DNA from: Streptomyces solicavernae
Lineage (GTDB): Bacteria; Actinomycetota; Actinomycetes; Streptomycetales; Streptomycetaceae
Assembly: GCF_029968095.1 (NCBI RefSeq)
Contig: NZ_JASCIR010000001.1
Coordinates: forward strand, 372,001-436,000
DNA: 64,000 nt
Direction: 5' to 3'
In this document: positions 44,248 to 53,590 of the stretch, one piece after another
How the letters are laid out: the number at the start of each line of letters is the position of its first letter
Position numbering within the stretch: the stretch's first letter is position 1
Notes under the pieces: generated by a model
Database searches by the model: none
Told to the model about the DNA's origin: nothing
What the model saw: the letters and a program-made list of their open reading frames with translations, nothing else
Translations under genes and position numbers: made by a program

Positions 44248-46248
44248 TCAGGGCGCCGCGGCCGGAATCTTCGAAGTCGTCTTGTGGGTGGGCGCGTCCT
44301 CGCTGACCGGGACGTGCAGCCAGACCGCCTTTGACGGGACGTCGCGGTCGTCCAGGGCCATCACCATGTACCAGCCGGGCGGCACCAGCGCAGGGTTCTT
44401 CGGCAGGGTGACCTCGACGCCGTCCTTCGTACGCTTGAAGTCCAGGGCGATGGAACGCTGTTCGACGTTGGTGACGTGCGTGAACGCGCCCGGCCGCAGC
44501 AGCCGCATCTTCTTGATGGACGCCGCGTCCTTGCTGCTGAACCGCGTCTTCTCGCCCAGCTCGACGCTGCTGCGCCCGCCGTTGGGAGCGCGCAGCTCGG
44601 GCCGCTCGCCGCCCTGGTGCAGATAGGGCGGCGTGTAGAGCTCGATCCGCTGCTCGAACGTGGCCAGCTTGGAGTTGGCCTTGTCGGCGAAGAGCGAGTC
44701 CGAGCCGAAGGTCATCACCCGGCCGTCCGGGAGCAGCAGCCCGCCGGAGTGGTAGTTGCGGCCCACCAGCGGCGCGGCGGCCGGCTCGAACTTGTTGGTC
44801 TCCGGGTTGTAGAGGGAGGCCTTGAGGATGTTGGTGTCGCCCTTGCCGCGGTAGTCGCCGGAGCCGTTGGTGGTGAGCACCTTGTCGTCCGGGAGGATCA
44901 CGCTCGTGGGGTAGCGGGCCTGGTCGTACAGGTCCGGGCCGTCCACGAAGCGCGGGCTGGCCGCCTTGAGGTCGGCGATGCGGGTGCGGTCGGTGGACTT
45001 CTCGGACTCGCCCACGCCGCCGCCGCCGAGCACCATGTACTTCTGCTCCTGGGCCGGGGGCAGCAGCACCGACATCGAGGTCTCCAGGATCTCCGGGTCG
45101 CTCATACCGGGCACCTTGGTGAACTCGTTGGTGTCCAGGTCCCACAGTCCGGGCTCGCGCCCCTGGTCGTCCGGCCCGTACCCGGCGTTGGAGCCGGTGT
45201 AGAAGAGCCGCCCGTCGCTTGCGAGGAAAAGCGCCGGATAGGTCGGGAAAAAGCGGGACTTGGGGAGGTAGCTCCACTTTTTCGTCTTCGGGTCGTACAC
45301 CTCGTTCTTCCCCGGCACGACCTGGCCGATCTCGTCGAGCCCGGACACGGAGAGGACCTTGCCGTCCTCCAGGGTGGTCAGCGTGGGGTACCAGCGGGCC
45401 TCGCCCATCGGGTCGACCTTGATGTACTTCTCGGCGACCGGGTCGAACTCGTAGGCGTCCTTGATGCCTTGGAAGTCCTTTTTGTCGAAGGACAGTTTCT
45501 GCGCGATGCCGTAGATGTTCTGCCGCTCGTCGCCCTTGAGGCCGGAGATGCGGTACTGGTCCTGCGCGCCGGTCTGATGCTCCTCGCCCTTCTCCAGCGC
45601 CTCCACGTAGACGCGGGCGCTGCTCGCGGTGACCTTGGTCTTGCCGGTCTTCGGGTCGGTGGTCTTCTTCGCGCGCGGCACGACCAGGCTCGCCTGCGAC
45701 TCGAAGGTCTTGCCGTTCTCCCGGCCGGTGAAGCGGGTGCCGGCGGGCAGGGTCTTCGGCTTGTCCGGGTTCTCGTTGTAGACGATCATCAGGCCGCCGG
45801 CCTTCTCCACGTCGCCCTTGAGCGTCTCGTACCGCTGCGTCCCGCCCGCCACAAGGAGGTTGCCGTCGGGGAGTTGGGTGTGTCCGGCGCAGAACAGGTC
45901 GGCGGGGGTTTCCACGTTCTCGAAGGTGTTCTTCACGGGATCCCACAGGACGGTGCGGAAGGTCTTCGCGTCGAACATCTTCGCGTTGTTGCCCGAGCCC
46001 GCGATCAGCAGCACCTTGCCGGTGTGCAGGAGCGCGGCGTGGATGGTGTTGATGCGGTACTTCTCCGGTACGTCCACGACCTTCCACTGGCCGTGCTTCG
46101 CCTTGTACTCCGGCTGATCGATCTCGTACGCGTGGTACCGCTCCGAGGCGAAGTCGTAGACCGCCGGGGCGTTGGTCGCCGCCAGCACTAGAACCACGGA
46201 GCTGCCCAACAGGATCCTGGTGGTGCGGCGGCTCGGACGGTATCCCAT
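44248..46248 (-). CDS. glxA: GlxA-type galactose/glyoxal oxidase-like radical copper oxidase
   Basis: A 666-residue cell-envelope enzyme. ATG 46248 follows GGGGAG. An N-terminal hydrophobic segment (ILLGSSVVLVLAATNAPAVY) with upstream Arg residues anchors or exports it. The seven-bladed kelch-like propeller contains the cross-link residues expected for this family: Cys120 (ADLFCAGHTQ) and Tyr287 (EARWYPTLTT), with Trp286 beside it; RNYHSGGLLL carries further copper ligands, and the end is a DUF1929 Ig-like domain. In Streptomyces lividans GlxA is needed with cellulose-synthase-like CslA for hyphal-tip glycan and development. No cslA or cslZ is adjacent here. Confidence 0.9.
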   Translation of the reverse strand: MGYRPSRRTTRILLGSSVVLVLAATNAPAVYDFASERYHAYEIDQPEYKAKHGQWKVVDVPEKYRINTIHAALLHTGKVLLIAGSGNNAKMFDAKTFRTVLWDPVKNTFENVETPADLFCAGHTQLPDGNLLVAGGTQRYETLKGDVEKAGGLMIVYNENPDKPKTLPAGTRFTGRENGKTFESQASLVVPRAKKTTDPKTGKTKVTASSARVYVEALEKGEEHQTGAQDQYRISGLKGDERQNIYGIAQKLSFDKKDFQGIKDAYEFDPVAEKYIKVDPMGEARWYPTLTTLEDGKVLSVSGLDEIGQVVPGKNEVYDPKTKKWSYLPKSRFFPTYPALFLASDGRLFYTGSNAGYGPDDQGREPGLWDLDTNEFTKVPGMSDPEILETSMSVLLPPAQEQKYMVLGGGGVGESEKSTDRTRIADLKAASPRFVDGPDLYDQARYPTSVILPDDKVLTTNGSGDYRGKGDTNILKASLYNPETNKFEPAAAPLVGRNYHSGGLLLPDGRVMTFGSDSLFADKANSKLATFEQRIELYTPPYLHQGGERPELRAPNGGRSSVELGEKTRFSSKDAASIKKMRLLRPGAFTHVTNVEQRSIALDFKRTKDGVEVTLPKNPALVPPGWYMVMALDDRDVPSKAVWLHVPVSEDAPTHKTTSKIPAAAP

Positions 46249-46495
46249 CGACTTCTCCCCATGAGCTACTACGGCAGCGACCCTGACGCCCACTAATGGG
46301 CGTTATGAACGTTTTGCACTCTATGACGAGACCGGACTTTAGTCCTGGATGACCGGAGGGGCTCCGACCCTCGGGCGTCCGGGCCGCGGGGCGGCCGCCG
46401 TACTCGCGCGGGAGGTTCGCGGGGTGGCCAGATGCTTGCGGTTCTGGTCCATCCGGCCACTGGTTCGCGCAGGGGCCCGGCCGCAGGATCGAGGC

Positions 46496-47284
46496 ATGAG
46501 AATTCTGTGGATCTTCGCCCACCCCGAACGGCACTCCCTCAACGGCGCCTTGCTCGACGAGGGACTGCGCACCCTCGACGCCCTCGGCCACGAGCACCGC
46601 GTCTCCGACCTGTACGCGATGGGCTGGAAGGCCGTCGTCGACGCGGAGGACTTCCGGGGGCCCGGCCACGAGCGCCTGGTCGTCGGCGCTGCGCAGGAAC
46701 AGGCGTACGGACAGGGGGAGTTGAGCGCCGACATCCGTGCCGAGCAGGAGAAGCTGGCCTGGGCGGACGTCGTGGTGTTCCAGTTCCCGCTGTGGTGGTT
46801 CGGGCCGCCCGCGATCCTGAAGGGCTGGTTCGACCGGGTCCTGGTGCAGGGCTTCGCCTTCGGCCTCAAGGACGCGGCGGGCACGACCCTGCGGTACGGG
46901 GACGGCGGCCTCGCGGGCAAGCGCGTGCTGATCGTCACCTCGGTCGGGGCGCGCGAGTCCGGCTTCGGGCCGCGCGGCATCCACGGCCCTGTCGACGAGG
47001 TGCTGTTCCCGCTGCTGCACGGCACGTTCTGGTACACGGGCATGGCCCCGCTCGCCCCGTTCACGGTCTACGGCGCCGACCGGATGACCCCGGCGGGCGC
47101 CCAGGACGCCACCGAGGCCCTGAGCCACCGCCTGCGCGGCCTGTCCGACGAGGCCCCCCTCCGCTACCGGCACGAGCAGGGCGGCGACTACGACGACGAG
47201 CTCGTACTGCGACCGGAGGTGGCACCGGGCCGGTCCGGGGTGGCGGCCCAGCGGCTGGACGCTCGGGATCGGGTGCCTGCCTGA
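46496..47284 (+). CDS. NAD(P)H oxidoreductase of flavodoxin-like fold (MdaB/NQO type)
   Basis: A 262-residue FMN/FAD protein, ATG 46496. The opening MRILWIFAHPERHSLNGALL, the phosphate region VVFQFPLWWFGPPAILKGWF and GFAFGLKDAAGTTLRYGDGG match the KefF/NQO2/MdaB family of quinone or azo reductases. The C-terminal 30 residues are a nonconserved extension. It is divergent from glxA across about 250 bases, perhaps with a shared promoter region. A role in quinone detoxification is typical of the family but not shown here. Confidence 0.9.
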   Translation: MRILWIFAHPERHSLNGALLDEGLRTLDALGHEHRVSDLYAMGWKAVVDAEDFRGPGHERLVVGAAQEQAYGQGELSADIRAEQEKLAWADVVVFQFPLWWFGPPAILKGWFDRVLVQGFAFGLKDAAGTTLRYGDGGLAGKRVLIVTSVGARESGFGPRGIHGPVDEVLFPLLHGTFWYTGMAPLAPFTVYGADRMTPAGAQDATEALSHRLRGLSDEAPLRYRHEQGGDYDDELVLRPEVAPGRSGVAAQRLDARDRVPA

Positions 47285-47343
47285 CCGACTGGCCCCAACC
47301 TGCGTTGCAGGGGGTGCAATTCGGGTTGCGGCACTCGCCCAGT

Positions 47344-47358
47344 ACGGGTCACACCCGT
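47344..47358. promoter_or_regulatory. inverted repeat ACGGGT-CAC-ACCCGT
   Basis: Six-base arms with a three-base spacer, about 95 bases upstream of the RibD-like reductase start. Possible operator; supported by symmetry only. Confidence 0.4.
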
Positions 47359-47451
47359 CACGCCCTCGTCCGCCGGGCGGTTACGACGGGTGCGCACCGC
47401 CCGGCGGTACCACAATGGGCGCAACACACCCCGCCGGAAACCGGAGGACCC

Positions 47452-48012
47452 GTGGCCCGCCTGCTCTACACCGTGATCACCTCGCTCGACGGATACATCT
47501 CCGACGAGAACGGCTCCTTCGACTGGTCCGAGCCCGACGAGGAGGTGCACGCGTTCATCGACGACCAGGAGCGGACGGTCGGCACCCAGCTGCTCGGGCG
47601 GCGGATGTACGAGGTGCTGCGGTACTGGGAGACCGCGCTCGACGAGCCCGGCCAGACGCCCGCGGGCGCGGACTTCGCGCGGCAGTGGCTCGACGCCGAC
47701 AAGATCGTGTACTCCCGCACCCTCACCGAGGTCTCGACCGCGCACACCCGGATCGAGCGCGAATTCGACCCCACGGAGATCGCCCGGCTCAAGGAGACGG
47801 CCGCGCGCGACCTGGTGATCGGCGGCCCCGGGCTCGCCCGGCACGCCTTCGCCGCGGGGCTGGTCGACGAGTGCCGGGTGTTCGTCGTCCCCATGCTCAT
47901 CGGCGGCGGCAAGCAGGCCTTTCCGGCCGGGTTCCGCAGCGGCCTCGAACTGCTCGACCAGCGCCGGTTCGCAGGCGGCACAGTGTTCCTGCGGTACGCG
48001 ACCCGCCCCTGA
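47452..48012 (+). CDS. RibD C-terminal/dihydrofolate-reductase-like protein
   Basis: A 186-residue protein, GTG 47452 with GGAGGA upstream. LLYTVITSLDGYISDENGSF and QLLGRRMYEVLRYWETALDE, DKIVYSRTLTEV and RDLVIGGPGLARHAFAAGLV form the DHFR-like nucleotide-binding fold of the RibD_C family. It is not a full RibD and lacks a deaminase domain. These stand-alone proteins probably reduce small molecules with NADPH, but the substrates are unknown. No riboflavin genes are near. Confidence 0.9.
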   Translation: MARLLYTVITSLDGYISDENGSFDWSEPDEEVHAFIDDQERTVGTQLLGRRMYEVLRYWETALDEPGQTPAGADFARQWLDADKIVYSRTLTEVSTAHTRIEREFDPTEIARLKETAARDLVIGGPGLARHAFAAGLVDECRVFVVPMLIGGGKQAFPAGFRSGLELLDQRRFAGGTVFLRYATRP

Positions 48013-48292
48013 GCGCGCCCCGTCCGGGACGGCCGCCCACCCCGGGCAAACGGCTATTTTCGGCCGCACCTCAGGCGCCCCGAGGCACAGTTGAAGGGCG
48101 CCCGCAACCCCGTAAAGCGGCCGCTAATCCGCCCGAACCGGGACATCGCGCAGCCGAGGACGCAGGCATATGCCGACAGCACCACCGGATCGTGTGTTGC
48201 CAAATCCCTTACGGGGCATGGCTGCCTGTGCAACAGTCGTAACCGGCTCTTCCGTCAGCCCTGGTCGCACCGCGCCTGCATCGGAGTACGTC

Positions 48293-49798
48293 ATGCCGTC
48301 CCATCTGTTTGCGGACCGCCCCGCGCCTCAGCCGCCCGAGCGCGGCACGGTCGACGCGCTGATCTCCCAGACGCAGCAGCTCCGCGGCGATGTGGACGCC
48401 GTGCGCCGCGACACCGTGCCCGACGGCACCGACCCGCAGGGCCGCTGGCAGCGCGCCCTGTGCGAGCTCGCCGTCCACCAACTCGACGACCTGAACGCCC
48501 ACTTGGGCCAGCTGCGCGCCGGCACCCCCGCCGATGCCATCACCTCCACCGCCTCCGCCGCCTCCGCCGCCTCCACCGAGGCAGCCGGGTCCGCCGCATC
48601 CGTCGAGGACGGCGACGGCGCGCCCGGGGCCGGCATCCCCGCGCCCCGGCCCGAACCGCCGCGCGGCTCCCTGCTCAGCCGCGTCGGCAGCGCCGAGTGG
48701 AACCTGCTGACGGACGAAGTCACCTGGTCCGGCGAGCTCTACGCCATCTTCGGCTGGGACCCGGCCAAGCAGCCGCTCACGCTCGACGAACTGCCCGCCC
48801 TCGTCCACGAGGACGACCAGTCGCTGCTCACCACGATGGTGACGGACTGCCTCGTGGACGGCCGGCCCATCGACGGCGAGTTCCGCATCGTCCGCCCCGG
48901 CGGCGAGGTGCGCACCGTGCACATGATGGGCGAGCCGGTGCTCGACTCCGACGGCATGACCGCCTCCATGTGGGCGGTCCTGCGGGACGTCAGCGAGCTG
49001 CGCCGCAGCCAGCTCGCCGTCCGCGAGAGCAGAGAGTCACTGCAGCTCCAGCAGCATCTGGCGCAGACCGAGCACCGCGTCGCCGTGGAACTCCAGGAAG
49101 CGGTGCTGCCGCCGTGGCGCGGCTCGCTCCAGTTCCCGCACGGCAGCCCCGCGGCCCTGGACCTGGCGGCGCACTACCTGCCGTCCTCGTCCAGCGCACT
49201 GATCGGCGGCGACTGGTACGACGCCATGCAACTCCCGGACGGCGACGCCCTGTTGAGCGTCGGCGACCTCACCGGGCACGGCGTGGCCGTCACCTCCGGC
49301 ATGGCGCTGCTGCTCGGCGCGCTGCGCGGCATGGCGGTGGCCGGCTCGCAGCCGGGACCGCTGCTCGGCCACCTCAACCAGATGCTGGACGCCTCCGTGC
49401 AGCCCGCCCTGGGCAGCGCGGTGTGCTGCCGGTACGAGCCGGTGCGCCGCACCCTCACCTGGGCGCAGGCCGGACACCCCGCCCCGCTGCTGTTCCGCGG
49501 CGGGACGGGGCGCGCGCTGACGCCGCCCGACGGCGTGCTCCTGGGCGCCACCTCGGGTGCCGTGTACGCGCAGGCCGAGGAGCGCCTGGAGGTCGGCGAC
49601 CTGCTGCTGCTGCACACCGACGGCCTGGTCCCCGGGCGCGACGGCACCGCGGGCGCCGAGCGGCTCCTGGCCCTGGCCCCCCGGTTCGCGGGGGCGCGCG
49701 GCGCGCAGGACTGCGTACGCACGGTCGTCGAGGAGTTCGGGCAGACCGAGCGCGAGGACGACGCGTGCGTACTGGTCGCGCGGATCGGGGCTTCCTGA
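48293..49798 (+). CDS. PAS domain - SpoIIE-type PP2C phosphatase
   Basis: A 501-residue signalling protein. I chose ATG 48293 (MPSHLFADRP) because GGAG lies six bases upstream and third-position GC rises sharply there; the open frame from 48170 has low GC3. Residues about 1-75 are helical; residues about 125-235 form a PAS domain (SAEWNLLTDEVTWSGELYAI; EFRIVRPGGEVRTVHMMGEP). A linker coiled coil follows (AVRESRESLQLQQHLAQTEH), then the SpoIIE phosphatase with metal-binding GGDWYDAMQLPDG, SVGDLTGHGVAVTSG and DGLVPGRDG. Such enzymes dephosphorylate anti-anti-sigma factors. A GHKL anti-sigma-like protein occurs at 33479, not adjacent. Confidence 0.92.
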   Translation: MPSHLFADRPAPQPPERGTVDALISQTQQLRGDVDAVRRDTVPDGTDPQGRWQRALCELAVHQLDDLNAHLGQLRAGTPADAITSTASAASAASTEAAGSAASVEDGDGAPGAGIPAPRPEPPRGSLLSRVGSAEWNLLTDEVTWSGELYAIFGWDPAKQPLTLDELPALVHEDDQSLLTTMVTDCLVDGRPIDGEFRIVRPGGEVRTVHMMGEPVLDSDGMTASMWAVLRDVSELRRSQLAVRESRESLQLQQHLAQTEHRVAVELQEAVLPPWRGSLQFPHGSPAALDLAAHYLPSSSSALIGGDWYDAMQLPDGDALLSVGDLTGHGVAVTSGMALLLGALRGMAVAGSQPGPLLGHLNQMLDASVQPALGSAVCCRYEPVRRTLTWAQAGHPAPLLFRGGTGRALTPPDGVLLGATSGAVYAQAEERLEVGDLLLLHTDGLVPGRDGTAGAERLLALAPRFAGARGAQDCVRTVVEEFGQTEREDDACVLVARIGAS

Positions 49799-49809
49799 GT
49801 CCGTTCCCG

Positions 49810-49837
49810 GCGAGAGGCCGGCGAAGCCGCCTCTCGC
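49810..49837. terminator. bidirectional terminator between converging genes
   Basis: GCGAGAGGC pairs with GCCTCTCGC across a ten-base loop in the 51-base gap between the SpoIIE gene and the NsdA-like gene. Confidence 0.85.
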
Positions 49838-49849
49838 GTAGGTCCGCCC

Positions 49850-51334
49850 TCACGCCCTCATGCTCTTGCCCTTCCCCTTCGGCAGCGCGAGCTCGATCTC
49901 CTCGCGCAGATCCTGGATCTTCGGGTACGAGGCGTACTGCCCGGTGAGCCGGTACATCTCGCGCAGCCGGTCCCAGGTGCGGTGCGAGGAGGTCTCGCCC
50001 ATGGACACCAGGGCCAGCCGTGCGTACCGGTCGGCCTGCTCCGGGTCGTCGGCGATGAAGCAGGCGGAGGCCAGCGAGATGTAGTCGAAGATCTTCGAGC
50101 GCTGCCGCCCGCCGACCCGCAGCTCCAGGGCCTCCTTGGCGTGCCGTTGGGCGATGGCGGAGGCGCTGGGGTCGTGATCGGCGAGCGTGCGGTACGCCAG
50201 GGCCTGCATGCCGTGCATGTCGGCCTCGTCGAACATCTGCATCCAACTCGGCGGCGGCACATCGCCCTTGTCCGAGACGAACAGTTCCTCCGCCTCGCCG
50301 AGGGTGCGCCGCATCGCCTGGCCCTTGCCCAGGGCGGCCTGCGCCCAGGCCTCGATGGTGTGCAGCATCGCCTGGGTGCGCGGCAGGACTTCGTCGCCCG
50401 AGCCGGACTTGGCGAGCTTCATCAGGTCCAGGGCATCGTCGGGCCGGCCCAGGTGCACCATCTGGCGGGCGCCCCGGGAGAGCGCCTCGGCGGCGCGCGG
50501 CCGGTCCCCGCCTTCGCGGGCCGCGTGCGCGGCGATCACGAAGTACTTCTGCGCGGTGGGCTCCAGGCCCACGTCGTGCGACATCCAGCCCGCGAGGACC
50601 GCCAGGTTGGCGGCGACGCCCCACAGGCGCCGCTGGAGGTGGTCGGGGTGGTGGTAGGCGAGCATGCCGCCCACCTCGTTCAACTGGCCCACGACCGCCT
50701 TGCGTTGGAGTCCGCCGCCACGGGACGCGTCCCAGGCGCGGAACACCTCCACGGAACGCTCCAGCTCCTCGATCTCCTGCGACCCGATGGGGGCGGCCTC
50801 GTACCGGTCGTACCCAGCGGGGTCGGCGTGCAGGGGGTCGTGGGAGCGGGGTGCGTCGGCGGACAGGGCCGGGTCGGTGTGCAGCCAGTCGTGCATGGCG
50901 CTGCTGAGTGCGGATCCCGCGGCGAGCGCGGCGCCCGCGCCCACCAAGCCGCGTCGGTTGAGCATGAGGTCCATTCCCGTGAATTCGGTGAGGACCGCAG
51001 CAGTCCGCTCGGGCGCCCAAGGCAGTCCGTCGGGGTTGTCCTGCTGCCCCTTGCTCTGCCTCTTTCCCGTACGCCCGTGCCGGACCAGACCGAGGTCCTC
51101 GATGGTCACGACACGGCCGAGTCGCTCGGTGAACAGGGCCGCAAGGACCCGCGGCACGGGATCGCGCGGGATCTCTCCCATGTCGATCCAGCGCCGCACC
51201 CGCGAGGTGTCGGTCGCCAGCTGCGGATGGCCCATGGCCGCCGCCTGCCGGTTCACGAGTCTCGCCAGTTCGCCCTTGGACCAGCCGGCCAGGCCGAACA
51301 GGTCTTGCAGGCGAGTGTTGGGTTCGCTGCTCAC
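49850..51334 (-). CDS. NsdA-like developmental regulator
   Basis: A 494-residue protein of the Streptomyces family that includes NsdA and a sporulation-associated paralogue. The N-terminus is a DNA-binding-like region (LQDLFGLAGWSKGELARLVN; TDTSRVRRWIDMGEIPRDPV; FTERLGRVVTIEDLGLVRHG). A short hydrophobic stretch (RGLVGAGAALAAGSALSSAM) precedes a long TPR-like helical region (residues about 180-480; ALSRGARQMVHLGRPDDALD, ALGKGQAMRRTLGEAEELFV). Known members repress or modulate differentiation and antibiotic production; transfer of that role here is inference. ATG/GTG 51334 is followed by MSSEPNTRLQ. An inverted repeat 28 bases upstream may be its operator. Confidence 0.87.
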   Translation of the reverse strand: MSSEPNTRLQDLFGLAGWSKGELARLVNRQAAAMGHPQLATDTSRVRRWIDMGEIPRDPVPRVLAALFTERLGRVVTIEDLGLVRHGRTGKRQSKGQQDNPDGLPWAPERTAAVLTEFTGMDLMLNRRGLVGAGAALAAGSALSSAMHDWLHTDPALSADAPRSHDPLHADPAGYDRYEAAPIGSQEIEELERSVEVFRAWDASRGGGLQRKAVVGQLNEVGGMLAYHHPDHLQRRLWGVAANLAVLAGWMSHDVGLEPTAQKYFVIAAHAAREGGDRPRAAEALSRGARQMVHLGRPDDALDLMKLAKSGSGDEVLPRTQAMLHTIEAWAQAALGKGQAMRRTLGEAEELFVSDKGDVPPPSWMQMFDEADMHGMQALAYRTLADHDPSASAIAQRHAKEALELRVGGRQRSKIFDYISLASACFIADDPEQADRYARLALVSMGETSSHRTWDRLREMYRLTGQYASYPKIQDLREEIELALPKGKGKSMRA

Positions 51335-51361
51335 GTCAAGCCCCCAGGTTCTCGGCTGAGT

Positions 51362-51380
51362 TGACAGTAACCGCCTGTCA
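51362..51380. promoter_or_regulatory. inverted repeat TGACAG-N7-CTGTCA
   Basis: Perfect six-base arms separated by seven bases, 28 bases from the NsdA-like start codon in the divergent spacer. A good candidate operator or overlapping -35 element (TTGACA). Confidence 0.55.
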
Positions 51381-51566
51381 GATGCGGTGCGACTATTCGC
51401 CAGGGTTCGCCAGGGTGCGCTACGTGGTGTGCCAGGCGCCGGGAGGTGTCAGGTAGATATGCGCCACCCCGCCCCGGCGGTCGTACCGCACTCCCCAGGG
51501 CGCGGCACTGCGGCCGGGCGGGTGGCGTATGTGACTCGTCGGACCACGAAGGGATCTGTCTCGCCC

Positions 51567-52712
51567 ATGTACGCAGCATCGTCCTCCGTGTCCGCTCCGC
51601 CCCGGCCGCAGGCCCACCGTCAGGGCAGCGGCCCGTACTTGGCACCGCCCCGGCAGGCCGTCCCCGCCATAGGCGACCGGCTGCGACGCCCGGCGGCCGG
51701 CGGGCAGCACCTCAGCGGCAGACTCGACCTGTCCGGCGCCCAGGGCGCGCAGTTGCGCACGGCCATCACGTCCGTGCTGCGGATCTGCCCGGAGTTCAAC
51801 CCCGTACAGGTACTGCGGCGCAGCGGGCGCTCCGTCCTCCTGGTCGGCACGACCGGACGCTCCACCGCGGTCGCCAAGTGTTTACTGGACCACTCCCCCG
51901 CGTGGTCGGAGCGGCTCCAGCACGAAATAGCGGCATACCGCGCGTTCGTCCGGCACCGTCCGCCGGTACGAGCTCCGCGGCTCATCGCCGCCGATCCGGT
52001 GGGCGGCACGCTCGTGATCGAGCGGATGCCCGGACGGGTGGCGGCAGTTCAGCGGCACCCGGCGGAGGCGCCGCCGCGGGCGGACATCCGCGCGGCGCTC
52101 GGCGCGATCTGCCGGCTCAACACCTGGCGGCCGCCGGCCGGGATGTTCGACGCCCCGCTCGACTACGGCTCGCGGATCTCCCGCTACCACGACCTCGGCC
52201 TGCTCACCGACCGGGACCTGGGCGACCTGCAGAAGCTGCTGCACGGCATCGCGCTGTCCTCCGGCCCCGGCGGCATGGGCCAGTTCTGCCACGGCGACGC
52301 GCTGCTGCAGAACGTCCTGCTCTCCCCGGCGGGCCCGGTCCTGGTCGACTGGGAGCACGCGGGCTGGTACCTGCCGGGGTACGACCTGGCGACGCTCTGG
52401 TCCTGTCTCGGCGACGCCCCCGTGGCGCGCCGTCAGATCAGCCAGCTCGCCCAGTCCGCGGGCCCGGCGGCGCGGGACGCCTTCCTGGTGAACCTGATGC
52501 TGGTCCTCACCCGGGAGATCCGGCGGTACGAGACGGCCGCGCAGCGCGCCCTGCACGACCAGCCCCCGGCGGCACCGGGCCAGACCCCGTCCGGAGCCGC
52601 GTCGTCCGGAGCCGCGTCGTCCGGCGAGGAGCAGCGGCTGCTGCTGCGGCGGCTGCACGACGACTGCGGGCTGGCCCGCAGGGCGGTACGGGCGGCGGTC
52701 GGCACGCGCTGA
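51567..52712 (+). CDS. aminoglycoside-phosphotransferase-fold kinase
   Basis: A 381-residue protein, ATG 51567. The kinase core has a lysine-containing N-lobe strand ([20 protein letters not shown]), a [12 protein letters not shown] hinge, the catalytic loop [12 protein letters not shown] (His-Gly-Asp...Asn) and the metal-binding [20 protein letters not shown]. This is the APH/choline-kinase-like family; substrate is unknown and it need not be a resistance enzyme. The first 55 residues are a Pro/Arg-rich nonconserved tail, and [13 protein letters not shown] near residue 345 is a 12-bp in-frame duplication. Confidence 0.88.
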   Translation: MYAASSSVSAPPRPQAHRQGSGPYLAPPRQAVPAIGDRLRRPAAGGQHLSGRLDLSGAQGAQLRTAITSVLRICPEFNPVQVLRRSGRSVLLVGTTGRSTAVAKCLLDHSPAWSERLQHEIAAYRAFVRHRPPVRAPRLIAADPVGGTLVIERMPGRVAAVQRHPAEAPPRADIRAALGAICRLNTWRPPAGMFDAPLDYGSRISRYHDLGLLTDRDLGDLQKLLHGIALSSGPGGMGQFCHGDALLQNVLLSPAGPVLVDWEHAGWYLPGYDLATLWSCLGDAPVARRQISQLAQSAGPAARDAFLVNLMLVLTREIRRYETAAQRALHDQPPAAPGQTPSGAASSGAASSGEEQRLLLRRLHDDCGLARRAVRAAVGTR

Positions 52713-52720
52713 GGGGTGCG

Positions 52721-52758
52721 CGGGGGCGCGCGGGGGCGCGCGGGGGCGCGCGGGGGCG
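52721..52758. repeat. 10-bp tandem repeat CGGGGGCGCG
   Basis: Four units, the last ending CGTC, directly behind the kinase gene. Confidence 0.85.
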
Positions 52759-53100
52759 TCTCCCCTCCCCGCCCCTTCCCGAAAGCCTGCGGCGCTGTTG
52801 TTCGGCTGTTCCGCCGTCGTGGCTGGTCGCGCACAGCCCCGCGCCCGTGTCACAGCCCCGCGCCCGTGTCGGGGCCCCGTCAGGGGCGCGGGGCTCACCC
52901 CGACTGCACCTCGCTGACCCGCGAGAACGCAGTGCCCCCGCGCCACCCTCACCTCCGGGCACGGCCCGTGTCCATCCGTGCTGACACCCATGTCGGGCGA
53001 AAACCCGGGGATGGCACGATTGCGCTCTTGCCGTGTCGCGCGCCGAGCGCCGACGCGGCTGTTCCATCAGCCAGTCAGGGGACCAGGGAGGGGACAGGCT
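52759..53100. other. intergenic region with dispersed Streptomyces repeats
   Basis: Contains GTCGTGGCTGGTCGCGCACAGC followed by CCCGCGCCC, the common Streptomyces intergenic element in reverse orientation, with a short duplication (CACAGCCCCGCGCCCGTGT twice near 52830-52870). No gene is recognised. Confidence 0.65.
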
Positions 53101-53586
53101 GTGCCTGCTCCACGGATGAGCACGACGCCGCTGCCCGGCATCGGCGTCCAGTACGACCTCACCACGCGTGAGGACCACCACGTCTCGGTGGTCGCGCACC
53201 GCGACGGTACGCGGACCGTCAACGTCTACCAGGCCGAGGACCCGGATGCGTGCGCCCAGTCGCTGCATCTGACGGGGCCCGAGTCGGCCTCGCTGATCGA
53301 CGCGCTGATGCCCGCGCACCACAGCCCGAACGTGCTGCACACCACGGATCTGGGTCTGGTCGCCGAGCGCATCGAGCTGTCGACGCACTCGCACTTCAAC
53401 GGCCGGGTCCTCGGCGACACGAAGATGCGTACGGACACGGGCGCGTCCATCGTCGCCGTACTGCGGCGCTCCGGGGCTGTTCCGTCTCCGGCACCGGACT
53501 TCCGGCTGGCCGGCGGGGACACGCTGATCGTGATCGGCACCCGCGAGGGCGTCGAGGCGGCCGCGGCGATCCTCGGTCAGGAGTGA
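53101..53586 (+). CDS. TrkA-C regulatory subunit of cation:proton antiporter
   Basis: A 161-residue cytoplasmic protein. GTG 53101 is preferred over ATG 53116 because GGGAGGGG lies seven bases upstream; both are in frame. The N-terminal half (PLPGIGVQYDLTTREDHHVS) and the C-terminal TrkA_C domain (VAVLRRSGAVPSPAPDFRLA; GGDTLIVIGTREGVEAAAAI) match the KhtT/CPA2 regulatory subunit, which gates the membrane partner in response to pH or nucleotides. It is followed after four bases by the antiporter. Confidence 0.92.
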   Translation: MPAPRMSTTPLPGIGVQYDLTTREDHHVSVVAHRDGTRTVNVYQAEDPDACAQSLHLTGPESASLIDALMPAHHSPNVLHTTDLGLVAERIELSTHSHFNGRVLGDTKMRTDTGASIVAVLRRSGAVPSPAPDFRLAGGDTLIVIGTREGVEAAAAILGQE

Positions 53587-53590
53587 CCGC

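Noticed and set aside
41687..47173. Minus-strand open frame of 1,828 codons covering dNTPase, Ppx and glxA
   Set aside because: Only the last 441 codons have homology (dNTPase). The upstream part reads other frames of the Ppx and GlxA genes, so it is not a giant protein.
48170..48292. N-terminal extension of the SpoIIE phosphatase from ATG 48170
   Set aside because: Third-position GC falls to about half in this stretch, whereas the downstream start at 48293 has a well-spaced GGAG; the extension looks non-coding.
51567..52712. Aminoglycoside resistance gene
   Set aside because: The fold motifs are those of the broad APH/choline-kinase family, common as housekeeping kinases in Streptomyces; there is no antibiotic cluster or resistance context.
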